This document shows, in pieces, positions 15,540 to 24,829 of a stretch of DNA of 64,000 nucleotides. Each line of letters begins with the position of its first letter. Position 1 is the stretch's first letter. Source of the stretch: Pseudoflavitalea sp. G-6-1-2 (GTDB lineage Bacteria; Bacteroidota; Bacteroidia; Chitinophagales; Chitinophagaceae). The notes below the pieces were generated by a model. The model had not been told where the DNA came from and did no database searches. It saw only the letters and a program-made list of their open reading frames with translations. Where the stretch lies: assembly GCF_012927185.1 (NCBI RefSeq), contig NZ_JABBGB010000003.1, positions 558,001 to 622,000 on the forward strand. Direction: 5' to 3'. The position numbers were made by a program, and so were the translations under genes.

Positions 15540-16262
15540 TTATTTGAGAGCAAACACTGCATTGATCTCAAATCTCATTTTGATCTTTTTGAATTCAACA
15601 CCAGTTGCAGAAGGAGCTGCTCCATCCATCGCATACAGGGCATTTGACTGTGCTCCGAGTTTGTACTGGTATGGCTGGAAAATATTCTCAGGCATTTCCG
15701 AAATGCTTACTGCTGCACCAACTGTTTCATCAACGGCAGCGGCGAGGTAAGTTGCTTTTTCTTTCGCGGCTTTCACTGCATTGATCTTAAGTTGTTTTCT
15801 GAATTCCTGCAATTTGCTGTGAGAAGTTTTCACTACCTGAAAATTGTTGGTGGCTTCGTCGTCGAGCAGATTCACTAATTCATCGATCTTGCTGCTGCTG
15901 GAGAATTTGATCTGGTAAGCGATAGAGGCATACAGTTCATCCTTCTTTTGTTTTTTTCTGCGGATCCAGTAATAATCGGTGTATCCGTCGTAAGAAGCAA
16001 TGGTAACTGCTGAATCGGGGATTCCGATCTTTTTTACTTTCTGTAGAAAATCTGCTTTGATCTTTTCGAGATCTATCTTGCCTTGTCCTTTCTTTTCGTA
16101 TTCTTTCAGGTCTACCTGTACATAAATTTCATCGGGTACCACTTCGATTTCTGCGCTTCCTGTTACTGTAATTGTTTTGGGGAATGGATTCACTGTGTTA
16201 GATTGTGCAAAAGCTCCCATCGTTGTAATCATAATTGCACTGATTGCCATAATCCTTTTCAT
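15540..16262 (-). CDS. exported SIMPL-domain protein (DUF541)
   Basis: The 240-residue protein has a signal peptide (MKRIMAISAIMITTMGAFAQ) and then a SIMPL/DUF541 domain, starting TITVTGSAEIEVVPDEIYVQ. The family is periplasmic or outer-membrane associated and of uncertain function (linked to oxidative stress or to a kinase-associated partner in animals). It is upstream of the phosphatase gene on the same strand with an 83-nt gap, so co-transcription is possible. Confidence 0.85.
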   Translation of the reverse strand: MKRIMAISAIMITTMGAFAQSNTVNPFPKTITVTGSAEIEVVPDEIYVQVDLKEYEKKGQGKIDLEKIKADFLQKVKKIGIPDSAVTIASYDGYTDYYWIRRKKQKKDELYASIAYQIKFSSSSKIDELVNLLDDEATNNFQVVKTSHSKLQEFRKQLKINAVKAAKEKATYLAAAVDETVGAAVSISEMPENIFQPYQYKLGAQSNALYAMDGAAPSATGVEFKKIKMRFEINAVFALK

Positions 16263-16392
16263 ATACTTTGTTTTTATACTGGTCTGGATGTAAAAATAAA
16301 AGGGATTACATACGAAAGGGACGAATAAAACGTATATGCCTTCTTTCTTAACAAATCATTAATTTCGGCACTGACCGATAATAATATTGTAC

Positions 16393-17181
16393 ATGAGTCC
16401 ATTCTGGGAAAAGGTTAAGCATATCAGCATTATTCGAAAGCTCATCTATATGGTGGTTGGTGTAATCACTTATCCGGGACTCGCGATCTTCAACAAACTG
16501 CAGATCAGCGGAACCGAACATATTGCCAAACTTCCCAGAAAGAAAGTATTGTTCGTGAGCAATCATCAGACCTATTTTGCGGATGTGATCACTTTTCTGC
16601 ACATCTTCTGTGCCGTGAAATGGAGAAAGCAAAATAAACTGGGTGTTCCGTATTATCTGCTGAATCCTTTCTCCAATGTGTATTATGTGGCTGCTGAAGA
16701 AACCATGCGTGCTTCATTTGTAAGCAAATTGTTTACAGTAGCCGGCGCTATAACGGTGAAGCGTACCTGGAATAAGAAAGCCACAACAGAAGGACAGAAA
16801 GGGCTCGATGTTTCCGACACCAGAAAAATTACCAAAGCACTCGATAACAACTGGGTGATCACATTCCCGCAGGGAACTACCAAACCATTTTCTCCGGGAA
16901 GGAAAGGAACGGCGCTGATCATTAAAGTAGCAAAGCCAATTGTTGTACCTGTTGTGATCAATGGATTCTGGCGCGCATTCGATAAGAAGGGATTGAAGTT
17001 TAAGAAAAAGGGCACCTTGCTCACTGTTCGTTTCAAAGAACCCCTGCAGATCGATTACGAAGCACCTGCGGAAGAAATTCTGCAACAGATTATGGTGGCC
17101 ATCGAGCAGAACAAAGAGCGGCAATTCAAATACCAGAAACCCGAAACAGGAGAGAAGAAGGAAGAGGGACCAGTTGAATGA
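16393..17181 (+). CDS. PlsC-like 1-acyl-glycerol-3-phosphate acyltransferase
   Basis: This is an inner-membrane-associated LPLAT-superfamily acyltransferase that would add the second acyl chain in phosphatidic acid synthesis. The N-terminus is hydrophobic. The catalytic block reads SNHQTYFADVITF, with five residues between His and Asp rather than the usual four. The other motifs are FPQGTTKPFSPGRKG (FPEGT-like) and VPVVINGFWRAF. The product is 262 residues from the ATG at 16393. The spacing of the first motif is unusual and may be a lineage variant. Confidence 0.82.
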   Translation: MSPFWEKVKHISIIRKLIYMVVGVITYPGLAIFNKLQISGTEHIAKLPRKKVLFVSNHQTYFADVITFLHIFCAVKWRKQNKLGVPYYLLNPFSNVYYVAAEETMRASFVSKLFTVAGAITVKRTWNKKATTEGQKGLDVSDTRKITKALDNNWVITFPQGTTKPFSPGRKGTALIIKVAKPIVVPVVINGFWRAFDKKGLKFKKKGTLLTVRFKEPLQIDYEAPAEEILQQIMVAIEQNKERQFKYQKPETGEKKEEGPVE

Positions 17182-17246
17182 TTATTCCCTGAGTAACTGA
17201 ATGGGACTGGGTTTGATGGAATACTGAACAAAATAAATTTGAATAT

Positions 17247-17284
17247 AAAAATGGCTGCACCATCCTCTGGTGCAGCCATTTTTT
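17247..17284. terminator. bidirectional terminator
   Basis: ATGGCTGCACCA (17251-17262) and TGGTGCAGCCAT (17268-17279) form a 12-bp stem with a 5-nt loop, flanked by A4 on the left and T5 on the right. It can therefore stop both the acyltransferase (+) and thioesterase (-) transcripts. Confidence 0.88.
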
Positions 17285-17326
17285 ATGTGAAGCAGCCATC
17301 TTGTGCTGCCTGTAATCTTTCGGAAA

Positions 17327-17848
17327 CTAGTCTTTTTGAAAAAGCGCTTTCAGTTCTGTTGCATCATCCGGTTTCATCTTTCCGCCGAGGATGAGACGAA
17401 GCTGTCTTCTTCTCAATGCTCCATCAAACAGCACTTTCTCTTCTTCGGTTTCCGGAATAATGCCGGGCACCGGGCGTGATTTACCATTAGGATCCAGCGC
17501 TACAAAAGTGTAGTAGGCTTCATTGCTTTTGTATTTGTATTGCTGAATGGCATCTTCACCCCACACGCGCATATGCACTTCCATGGAAGAGTTGAATGCG
17601 CGGGATACTCTTGCCTCGATATGTACAACGTTGCCGAGTTTGATAGGATTTTCAAAAGAGATATTATCCACTGAAGCAGTCACAACCGGAGCAGCACAAT
17701 GCTTCATGGCAGCGAGCGCTGCTGCTATGTCCATCCAGTACATCAGTCGTCCACCCATCAGATTTCCAAACATATTGGTATCGTTGGGAAGCACCAGTTC
17801 TGTCATCACTACAAACGATTCTTTAGCGGTTTTCGCTTTTCGTTCCAT
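17327..17848 (-). CDS. acyl-CoA thioesterase (hotdog fold, YciA/BFIT type)
   Basis: The enzyme hydrolyses acyl-CoA thioesters in the cytosol. The 173-residue product has the hotdog signature in LPNDTNMFGNLMGGRLMYWM followed by DIAAALAAMKH, and SVDNISFENPIKLGNVVHIE in the second half. It is 36 nt downstream of the dipeptide epimerase gene on the same strand and may be co-transcribed. Chain-length specificity cannot be read from the sequence. Confidence 0.87.
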   Translation of the reverse strand: MERKAKTAKESFVVMTELVLPNDTNMFGNLMGGRLMYWMDIAAALAAMKHCAAPVVTASVDNISFENPIKLGNVVHIEARVSRAFNSSMEVHMRVWGEDAIQQYKYKSNEAYYTFVALDPNGKSRPVPGIIPETEEEKVLFDGALRRRQLRLILGGKMKPDDATELKALFQKD

Positions 17849-17884
17849 TTCTAAAATTTTGGCAAAGATATCATCTCCTGAGCA

Positions 17885-18982
17885 TTACACCGTAACGTTT
17901 GTTAGTGTATGCAGGAAAGCTTCGTCTGCATCGGCTCCAATGCCGGGCGTATCGGGTGTTTCTACCATAAATCCGTTGTAGCGCACACCGCCGGTTACGG
18001 GGTCGAGCTGATGGCCGAGCATGCAGGTATCCATATCGTAAAACACTACATTATCGTGTGCGAGGGCAAAATGAGCGAAGGCGGTCAATGCCACGCGGCT
18101 TTCGAGCATTCCGCCCATCATGCAGGGGATGCCGGCAGCGGCGCAGGTTTCATTGATTCTGATGGCTTCGAGAATACCGCCCGATTTGGCGAATTTGATG
18201 TTCACATAATCGCAGGCGCCGGCGCGGATAAGGCGTTGCGCATCGTGGTGATTGAAAACGCTTTCATCGGCCATGATCTTAACCGGAGACGCTTTTCTCA
18301 GTTCCGGAAGAAAATGATCGTTCCAGTGGCGCATCGGCTGTTCGCAGAACTCGATATGGTATTGTCCCAACTGGGTGAGGGCGAATAAAGCATCTTCATA
18401 ACTCCATCCCTGGTTGGCGTCGATGCGCAGACCGATATTGGGCCCTACGGCTTCGCGGATGCGACGGATCCTTTCTACATCCTCCTTTGCATCTTTTCCA
18501 AGTTTCACTTTGATGATGCGTACACCTCTGGCAACGAAGTCGATGGCTTTTGCAGCCATTACTTCAGGTGTATCGATGCCGATAGTGAGATCGGTTTCGA
18601 GTGGCTTGCTGCCGCCGCCGAGGTAAACGGAGAGGGGCTGACCGGCTTTCTTTGCAGCCAGATCGAACAAGGCCATGTCGAATGCGCTTTTGATAGTGGC
18701 ATTGAAGGCGGTGAAAGCATGGAGCTCCTGCATTCTGATCTCGATCTGTGAGGCATCTTTACCCTTCCAGAGCGCGGCAAAATCCTTTGCCATTTCGAAG
18801 CAGGTAGCCTGCGTTTCGCCCGCAATCATGGGAAAAGCAGAACATTCTCCTACGCCATACATGCCGGCATCGGTATGAACCCTGATGAAAATATTCTGTG
18901 CATAATGCATTGTGCCCGTTGCGATAGTGAAGGGGTACATGGGAATGCTGAACTTCCAGATCTCAGTTTTGGTAATGGTCAT
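17885..18982 (-). CDS. dipeptide epimerase (enolase superfamily)
   Basis: This MLE-subgroup enolase-superfamily enzyme is most likely an L-Ala-D/L-Glu-type epimerase used in murein peptide recycling. Catalytic residues are visible: the KxK motif in IIKVKLGKD, metal ligands in LRIDANQGW, FCEQPM and IMADESVF, and the second-base Lys in YVNIKFAKSGGI. The C-terminal DMDT fits the DxD motif typical of dipeptide epimerases. The start is the ATG at 18982 (MTITKTEIWKFSIP), giving 365 residues. It is divergent from proline dehydrogenase. Confidence 0.87.
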   Translation of the reverse strand: MTITKTEIWKFSIPMYPFTIATGTMHYAQNIFIRVHTDAGMYGVGECSAFPMIAGETQATCFEMAKDFAALWKGKDASQIEIRMQELHAFTAFNATIKSAFDMALFDLAAKKAGQPLSVYLGGGSKPLETDLTIGIDTPEVMAAKAIDFVARGVRIIKVKLGKDAKEDVERIRRIREAVGPNIGLRIDANQGWSYEDALFALTQLGQYHIEFCEQPMRHWNDHFLPELRKASPVKIMADESVFNHHDAQRLIRAGACDYVNIKFAKSGGILEAIRINETCAAAGIPCMMGGMLESRVALTAFAHFALAHDNVVFYDMDTCMLGHQLDPVTGGVRYNGFMVETPDTPGIGADADEAFLHTLTNVTV

Positions 18983-19086
18983 GTTTAATAGTATGTGAAA
19001 TGGGCTGAAAGATAACAAAAATTGTCCTGTTCGTCCCTCCGGTATAGTTGTCTGCATAATGCATAGTTTCTTCAATATCTTTCCCT

Positions 19087-19094
19087 TACATTTG
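19087..19094 (+). promoter_or_regulatory. -7 element of the proline dehydrogenase promoter
   Basis: TACATTTG matches TAnnTTTG exactly and is followed by CGC. It lies 22 nt before the ATG at 19116, leaving a very short leader. The -33 region is only T-rich. Confidence 0.5.
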
Positions 19095-19115
19095 CGCCGA
19101 ACATTCGTTAGTAGT

Positions 19116-20345
19116 ATGGATAATCCAGCACCGGTAAACACAATATCTTTCGACAATACCGAATACGCTTTTGCTTATAAAAGCGATAAAGAACTCAAGA
19201 AGGCAAAATTCCTCTTTTCCAGCATGGGCATCGAAAGCCTGGTGAGAATCGGCACCAGACTTACACCTTGGGCAATCCGGGTGGGACTGCCAGTGAAAGG
19301 AATCATCCGCAACACTATTTTCCGTCAGTTTGTAGGAGGCGAAACACTGGAGCAGACGGCTGTAGTGGCCAATAAACTTGGAGAATTCAATGTACAGGTG
19401 ATCCTCGATTATGGTGTGGAAGGCAAAGAAGGAGAGGACAATTTCGATCATGCCACGGAAGAATTCATCCGTGTAATCAAATATGCAGCTACACAGCGCA
19501 CGATGCCTTTCATGAGCATCAAAGTAACGGGCTTCGCGCGTTTTGCACTGCTCGAAAAACTCGATGCCGCCGCAACAGACCGCAGTGGTTATCAGGGTAC
19601 TGTTCATACAGAAGTGTTGAATGATGCCGAGAAAGCAGAGTGGGACCGCGTTGTGAACCGCATGGAGCGCATCATCAGCGCCGCTGCAGATAATAAGATC
19701 GGCGTACTGGTAGACGCAGAAGAAACTTGGATTCAGGATCCGGTGGATGCACTCACCATGCAGATGATGGAGAAATACAATCGCAACAGAGTGGTGGTGT
19801 TCAATACCATTCAACTCTATCGCCGCGACAGACTGCAGTTTCTGAAAGACAGTTTTGCACAGGTAGCGCAACGCGGATTTATCCTCGGAGCAAAACTGGT
19901 TCGTGGAGCGTACATGGAAAAGGAACGCAAACGCGCAGCCGAAATGAATTACGAATCGCCCATCCAGCCAAATAAAGAGGCCAGTGATCGCGATTACAAC
20001 GAAGGCGTGGCTTTCTGTCTCGATCATATCGATCAGATCTCTCTGATTGTTGCATCGCATAACGAGCATAGCAATCTCAGAGCAACGCAGATACTCGACG
20101 AAAAGAAGATCGCACACAATCATCCGCATGTGCATTTTTCACAACTGTATGGCATGAGCGATAACATCACTTTCAATCTCGCAAAAGCGGGCTTCTCTGT
20201 GAGCAAGTACCTGCCTTTCGGACCGATCAGTGATGTGGTTCCTTATCTCATGCGCAGGGCACAGGAGAATTCATCTGTAGCCGGACAAACAGGCAGAGAG
20301 CTGGGACTAATCAAAAAAGAAGTGGAAAGAAGAAAAATGAAATAG
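19116..20345 (+). CDS. proline dehydrogenase
   Basis: This FAD-dependent, membrane-associated enzyme oxidises L-proline to pyrroline-5-carboxylate and feeds electrons to quinone. The 409-residue product has the TIM-barrel motifs of the PutA/PRODH family: VLVDAEETWIQ, FILGAKLVRGAYMEKERKRA, VASHNEHSN, and VPYLMRRAQENSS near the C-terminus. It is monofunctional, without the P5C dehydrogenase domain. The start at 19116 follows a good promoter element, and a strong terminator follows the gene. Confidence 0.92.
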   Translation: MDNPAPVNTISFDNTEYAFAYKSDKELKKAKFLFSSMGIESLVRIGTRLTPWAIRVGLPVKGIIRNTIFRQFVGGETLEQTAVVANKLGEFNVQVILDYGVEGKEGEDNFDHATEEFIRVIKYAATQRTMPFMSIKVTGFARFALLEKLDAAATDRSGYQGTVHTEVLNDAEKAEWDRVVNRMERIISAAADNKIGVLVDAEETWIQDPVDALTMQMMEKYNRNRVVVFNTIQLYRRDRLQFLKDSFAQVAQRGFILGAKLVRGAYMEKERKRAAEMNYESPIQPNKEASDRDYNEGVAFCLDHIDQISLIVASHNEHSNLRATQILDEKKIAHNHPHVHFSQLYGMSDNITFNLAKAGFSVSKYLPFGPISDVVPYLMRRAQENSSVAGQTGRELGLIKKEVERRKMK

Positions 20346-20362
20346 AACTAATCTTTGATAGA

Positions 20363-20399
20363 GCCGAAGGCCTGCATTGTGCAGGCCTTCGGCGTTTTT
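20363..20399 (+). terminator. strong intrinsic terminator after proline dehydrogenase
   Basis: GCCGAAGGCCTGCA (20363-20376) pairs perfectly with TGCAGGCCTTCGGC (20380-20393) around a 3-nt loop, followed by GTTTTTA. Confidence 0.9.
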
Positions 20400-20704
20400 A
20401 TTCCACAAAGCATACAACTTTCCGGTAGTTTTTGAACATTCCGGACTAATACGGCACGCGAATACAGCTGTAATTTGTATTTTGTATACCTGAACTTCAG
20501 TTATTATTCAGGGCTCTCACTATTTCCAATACGGTCAGGCATTTCAGGCGATACTTCTCTGATTAGATTCACTTCCACGATTTCGACCGATCCGGGATCA
20601 GTCGATGGTGCTATTGCTGGTAACAGCGATGGCGGTGTATTGTGTGAGTTTTTATGAAACAGATTCATCACTATTTTTTATAGGAAACACTAAAATTTCA
20701 ACAC
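20400..20704. other. intergenic stretch before the lipoprotein gene
   Basis: No convincing gene is seen. A 60-codon frame (20475-20657, +) shows no motif or initiation context. The AT-rich TGTAATTTGTATTTTGTATACC near 20469-20490 could contain a promoter for a transcript with a long leader into the lipoprotein gene. Confidence 0.4.
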
Positions 20705-21199
20705 ATGAAACCATTCATTAATGCACTGCTGATGATTGCATTGTTTGTATCAGCCTGTTCCAAGTCGGGCGATCAGGGACCCAAAGGAGATCCCGGCAAT
20801 GCCAATGTATCTGTATTTGAAAAGGATATTTCAACGGCCACCTGGATTACCTCCGGCACAATGGCTGCAGGATATCTTTATCTGGATATCGCAGCGCCGA
20901 ATGTGCTCACAGCAAAGGCACTCGAAGAAAATACGATACTGGTATATGTTTACACTTCAGATTTTAGCGGATGGGGAATTGTTCCATATATGACTGAAAG
21001 GAATATCAGAGTTACTGCTATGGTAAATACAGGTGTGGTAAGAATTATTAAAGAACAGAACGGAAAGCCTTCCACTCAATCGTGGCATAACAAAATAAGA
21101 GTTGTATTGGTAAAAAATGCCGGTGCTCCCGGAGCATTGAATCTAATAAAAGAAAGAGGGATCGGTGCAGGAACATCACACATCGGATCGCTGCAATAA
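20705..21199 (+). CDS. small lipoprotein with a collagen-like linker
   Basis: The 164-residue product has a lipoprotein signal ending LFVSACSKSGD (Cys 18). Directly behind the Cys is a short Gly-x-Y collagen-like run, GDQGPKGDPGNAN. The rest is a beta-rich domain of unknown family (VSVFEKDISTATWITSGTMA onward). It is anchored in a membrane, perhaps exposed at the surface. It is a single gene with its own 14-bp hairpin downstream. The function is unknown. Confidence 0.75.
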   Translation: MKPFINALLMIALFVSACSKSGDQGPKGDPGNANVSVFEKDISTATWITSGTMAAGYLYLDIAAPNVLTAKALEENTILVYVYTSDFSGWGIVPYMTERNIRVTAMVNTGVVRIIKEQNGKPSTQSWHNKIRVVLVKNAGAPGALNLIKERGIGAGTSHIGSLQ

Positions 21200-21211
21200 C
21201 CGGTTTCATTG

Positions 21212-21248
21212 CCAAATCGGTTGCATCAGAATTCTGCAACCGATTTGG
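21212..21248 (+). terminator. 14-bp hairpin after the lipoprotein gene
   Basis: CCAAATCGGTTGCA (21212-21225) pairs perfectly with TGCAACCGATTTGG (21235-21248). The downstream tail TTATGAGTTT is only weakly U-rich. The hairpin lies between convergent genes. Confidence 0.6.
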
Positions 21249-21298
21249 TTATGAGTTTGCGAAACAATTGTTTTGTCTGCTACGGATTGGATGAACTG

Positions 21299-22156
21299 TT
21301 ATTTTAGCCTGCTGCCAAAGAAATTCAATGTGCGTTCCCATGCAAGTTTTGCAGCGGCTTCGTTGTATCGTGGCCCGGATGTATCGTTATGGAAAGCATG
21401 CTGTACGCCTTCATACATATACAATTCATATTGTATACCTGCTTTTTTAAGGGCTTCTTCATATGCAGGGATGCCTGCGTTAACGCGTTCGTCCATCTCT
21501 GCGTAATGGAGCTGCAGCGCTGCTTTTATTTTGGGTACATCAGCTGCACCAGGTTGTCTGCCATAGAAGGCAACAGCTGCATCGAGCGTGGGAACATATA
21601 CTGCAAGATAGTTTGCCATAGCGCCTCCCCAGCAGAATCCAACACATCCTGTATGTCCATTGCAGTCGGTTCTCGATTTCAGATAATCGAATGCTTTTAT
21701 GTAATGATTTACGGTCTTTGGCATATCTAGTTTGCCGATAAGCTCGCGTGCTTCATCAGGGTTTTCGGGCGTGCCTCCCGATGCTGACAATGCATCGGGC
21801 GCGAGAGCAATGTATCCTGCATTGGCTACTCTTCTTGTTACATCTTCGATATGAGGATTTAAACCACGGTTCTCATGAATTATCACCACGGCTCCATATT
21901 TCCCGGCGGCGGATGGGCGTGCGAGATAACCTTTCATGGTGATGTCATCAGTTGAATAGGTGATGCGTTCGGTGATGATGTCGTTGCTGGTTTCTGAAAT
22001 GGTTACAGCGTTATCGTATTTAACTTCGAGCTGTGCGAGAGTGGACAATGCTGCCGTCATGCTGCCGGTGAGCAATGCGAGACGTTTGATGAAGTCGTCG
22101 CGACGGAGTGGTTTGTGTGTGTATTCGTCGAACAGATTGATGATCTTTTGATCCAT
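21299..22156 (-). CDS. dienelactone-hydrolase-family alpha/beta hydrolase
   Basis: The 285-residue alpha/beta hydrolase has the Cys-Asp-His triad type of dienelactone hydrolases: GCVGFCWGGAMANYL (nucleophile Cys), an Asp near MDERVNAG, and His in GVQHAFHND. The start at 22156 gives the N-terminus MDQKIINLFDEYTHKPLRRD followed by a hydrophobic segment (LALLTGSMTAALSTL). This suggests membrane association or export after an unusually long N-region. It lies 83 nt behind the NarL-type regulator. The substrate is unknown. Confidence 0.83.
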   Translation of the reverse strand: MDQKIINLFDEYTHKPLRRDDFIKRLALLTGSMTAALSTLAQLEVKYDNAVTISETSNDIITERITYSTDDITMKGYLARPSAAGKYGAVVIIHENRGLNPHIEDVTRRVANAGYIALAPDALSASGGTPENPDEARELIGKLDMPKTVNHYIKAFDYLKSRTDCNGHTGCVGFCWGGAMANYLAVYVPTLDAAVAFYGRQPGAADVPKIKAALQLHYAEMDERVNAGIPAYEEALKKAGIQYELYMYEGVQHAFHNDTSGPRYNEAAAKLAWERTLNFFGSRLK

Positions 22157-22239
22157 GGTTGCAGGTTTGTAATGGTGATGGAAAAAGATGTGCGGGGTAC
22201 AGGTAATGAAATATACTACAATTGACGTGCCCGGTAAAA

Positions 22240-22893
22240 TCAAATCCAAGCATTGTTGATAAGGCCCTGTTTTGTTGCCTCGGTGATCATTTCGGCTACA
22301 TTTCTGGCTTTCAGTTTCTGTAAGAGATTCTTGCGATGATTGTCTACAGTGAACTTGCTGAGGAATAATTGTTTGGCAATCTGCGAAGAGGTAATCCCCG
22401 AAGCAATCAGTGTGAGTATTTCTTTTTCCCTTGCCGAAAGGCGAATCACATTCTGGTCATCGGGCAACTGTTTATCAGATTCAACAATTTGTTTTACTTC
22501 AGAGCTAAGTGCTGGTTTGCCATCGATCGCGTCGATAATGCATTCGATAATTTCTTCCGGTGGCGTGCTTTTCAGGAGGTAACCATCGGCGCCCTTGCCC
22601 AGCATCTGTGTAATGGCGCTACGCTCGCTGTGATTGGTGAAAATAAGTATCTGTGTATCGGGAGATATTTTTCTTATCTGGTGAAACAGCTCCATTCCGT
22701 TGAAGTCCGGCAAACCTATATCCAACAAAATCATGTGGGGGTGATTGCCTGATAAGAAATCGAGCAGACTTTTTCCGTTTGTGAAACTCCCGGTTACGAC
22801 AAACCTGCTTTCGCTGTTCAATAGTTTTACGAGTCCTTCCAACACAATCGGATGATCGTCGATTACTGCTATGGTTGTTTTGTTATGCAACAT
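22240..22893 (-). CDS. NarL/FixJ-family response regulator
   Basis: The 217-residue cytosolic transcription regulator has a receiver domain (IAVIDDHPIVLEGL, phospho-acceptor Asp in ILLDIGLPDFNG, Thr/Lys region YLLKSTPPEE) and a C-terminal LuxR-type helix-turn-helix (LSAREKEILTLIASGITSSQ, then FLSKFTVDNHRKNLLQKL). Its start overlaps the end of the histidine kinase gene by 11 nt, so the two are translationally coupled and surely act as a pair. Confidence 0.93.
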   Translation of the reverse strand: MLHNKTTIAVIDDHPIVLEGLVKLLNSESRFVVTGSFTNGKSLLDFLSGNHPHMILLDIGLPDFNGMELFHQIRKISPDTQILIFTNHSERSAITQMLGKGADGYLLKSTPPEEIIECIIDAIDGKPALSSEVKQIVESDKQLPDDQNVIRLSAREKEILTLIASGITSSQIAKQLFLSKFTVDNHRKNLLQKLKARNVAEMITEATKQGLINNAWI

Positions 22894-24829
22894 GCAACTG
22901 AATATTTACGGATGTGCCATTGCTACCCTTTATCGGGCTGATATCTATGCTGCCATTGAGATAATGTACCCGACTCCGGATATTCCTGAGGCCGATGCCT
23001 GCCTTTTGATTGTTAAGCTGCAGCCCTACGCCATCATCTTCCACAGTTATCAGCAACATATCAGACTGACGTGCACATTGAAAGAATACAGCAGTTGCCT
23101 GAGCATGTTTCAGAATGTTGCTGAACAACTCCTGAACAATCCGGTAAATGATCACCTGCTTTTCTACTTCAAAGTTCTGATCGAGATTGATGAACTCATT
23201 TTGTACAGATAGGCCTGCAGATTCGAGCAGATGGCAGAGGTCTTTCAAAGCCGCTTCCAGACCAAGTTTGAGTAGCATTTCAGGCATCATATTATGGGCA
23301 ATGTTCCGCAGCTCCTGAATGGAAGTGCCTAATTGGATGGTTGAATGGGCAATACCATTTCTTACATCGCCCTCTTCCAGATTGTTGGCTATGATGCCGA
23401 GATTGATTTTGATACCGGAAAGTGTTCCTACCAGGCCATCGTGGAGGTCGCGTGCTATTCGTTCCCGCTCTGTTTCCTGTGCATGCAGCATTGTTTCGGC
23501 GATCTTCAGTTTTTCTTTTTGCGCAGCGGCACGTTTGTTATTCCGGAAGAATAAATATCCCCAGCCAAGTATTATCAGCAAAAGCAGACAGGTTACTCCC
23601 AGTAGAATATTGGTGAATCTTTGATTGCTGATCTGCTGGGATGTTCTTCTTTTATCGAGCTCAAGCCTTGCTATCTTCTCTTCTTTTTGCGAAGTGCGCA
23701 GTAGTGCTTCGAGCTCGTTTATCTTTTGAGTATTTTCCTGTAACTGCACACTGTCTTTTATTTCGTTGTATTTCTTCATGTACAGAAATGCAGTTCTATA
23801 GTCGCTTAACCGGGAGGAATAATCTGCAATATTTGCTGCGGAGACAATGATCCTTTCGGTGTAATTATCTTCAATGGCCATCTGATGTTCTTTGAGTGCA
23901 GCATCTCTGGCATTCTTATAGTTTTTCAGGCTGTATTCCGCAGCACAAATGGCCTGCAGGGCCATGTACATATTCGATCTCTCCGGATATTTTTTCAGCA
24001 GGTTTATTGTTTTGTTTGCATCAGCTATGGCCCTGGCTGGTTGCCCGATATTGGCGTAGTACGATGCCTGAAATGCATAGTAACGTGGCCATAGCGGAGA
24101 TTCGCCGATCTGATCGAGCGCATGCCTGGCTTTATCCAGATACAGTTTTTGTTCATCGAACTTTTTGAGGTTGTCACATACAACAGCAGCATTGATAAAG
24201 GCGTAAGCCTGATTGCTGGGGCTGGTTCCCGGTTTGTCTGCAAGACCTACATCCTGCAACATATACCGGTAGGCTTTTTCATAGTCGCCCATCATTACAA
24301 ATCCTGTTGAAATATTACTTAAAGTGGCCTGATACAAATTATCATCACCAATTGATTTTATCAATGGAAGGTTATTGATCAGCACTTCCATGGAGCTTTT
24401 CATATTGCCACTCGTAGAGTAGGCGACAGCGATGTTGTTATTAGACATCACTTTTAATCTGATTGCTCTTGCACTCGTCTCATGCTCCAAAAAGGCAAGC
24501 GCTTTGTTGGCATAGAATAATATGCTGTCGGTATTAGCTTCCGAAGCATACACATAGGAGCCAAACTGGTATGCTGATCCTTTGTACAGGTTGTTGCCGG
24601 TTTTATCAGCAAGTGGAAGCATTGCATGCAAGGTGGCTTTGGCTTTTGCGATTTGTCCGGTTTTGATTTCTTCTCTGATCAGCTTACCTAAGATGGTAAC
24701 TTTTGCAGTATCGGATTTCTCCTGCCCATAAGCGGCTTTCAGGCTGTCTGCAACGTTTTGCTGCGCAAGAACTGGGCTTGTGCAAAGCATCAGTCCCAGT
24801 ATCGCTTGTAGTACAGATTTGATTGTCAT
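22883..24829 (-). CDS. TPR sensor histidine kinase (HisKA_3 type)
   Basis: The 648-residue protein has a signal peptide (MTIKSVLQAILGLMLCTSPV, cleaved near VLAQQ), a periplasmic TPR array (about residues 30-370), a coiled coil, and one membrane helix (NILLGVTCLLLLIILGWGYL). The cytosolic kinase has the HisKA_3 phospho-acceptor His in RERIARDLHDGLVGTLSGIK and HATPase motifs (VEDDGVGLQ, KAGIGLRNIRSRV). It partners the overlapping NarL-type regulator. The stimulus is unknown, and the TPRs suggest a protein or peptide ligand. Confidence 0.93.
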   Translation of the reverse strand: MTIKSVLQAILGLMLCTSPVLAQQNVADSLKAAYGQEKSDTAKVTILGKLIREEIKTGQIAKAKATLHAMLPLADKTGNNLYKGSAYQFGSYVYASEANTDSILFYANKALAFLEHETSARAIRLKVMSNNNIAVAYSTSGNMKSSMEVLINNLPLIKSIGDDNLYQATLSNISTGFVMMGDYEKAYRYMLQDVGLADKPGTSPSNQAYAFINAAVVCDNLKKFDEQKLYLDKARHALDQIGESPLWPRYYAFQASYYANIGQPARAIADANKTINLLKKYPERSNMYMALQAICAAEYSLKNYKNARDAALKEHQMAIEDNYTERIIVSAANIADYSSRLSDYRTAFLYMKKYNEIKDSVQLQENTQKINELEALLRTSQKEEKIARLELDKRRTSQQISNQRFTNILLGVTCLLLLIILGWGYLFFRNNKRAAAQKEKLKIAETMLHAQETERERIARDLHDGLVGTLSGIKINLGIIANNLEEGDVRNGIAHSTIQLGTSIQELRNIAHNMMPEMLLKLGLEAALKDLCHLLESAGLSVQNEFINLDQNFEVEKQVIIYRIVQELFSNILKHAQATAVFFQCARQSDMLLITVEDDGVGLQLNNQKAGIGLRNIRSRVHYLNGSIDISPIKGSNGTSVNIQLHVA

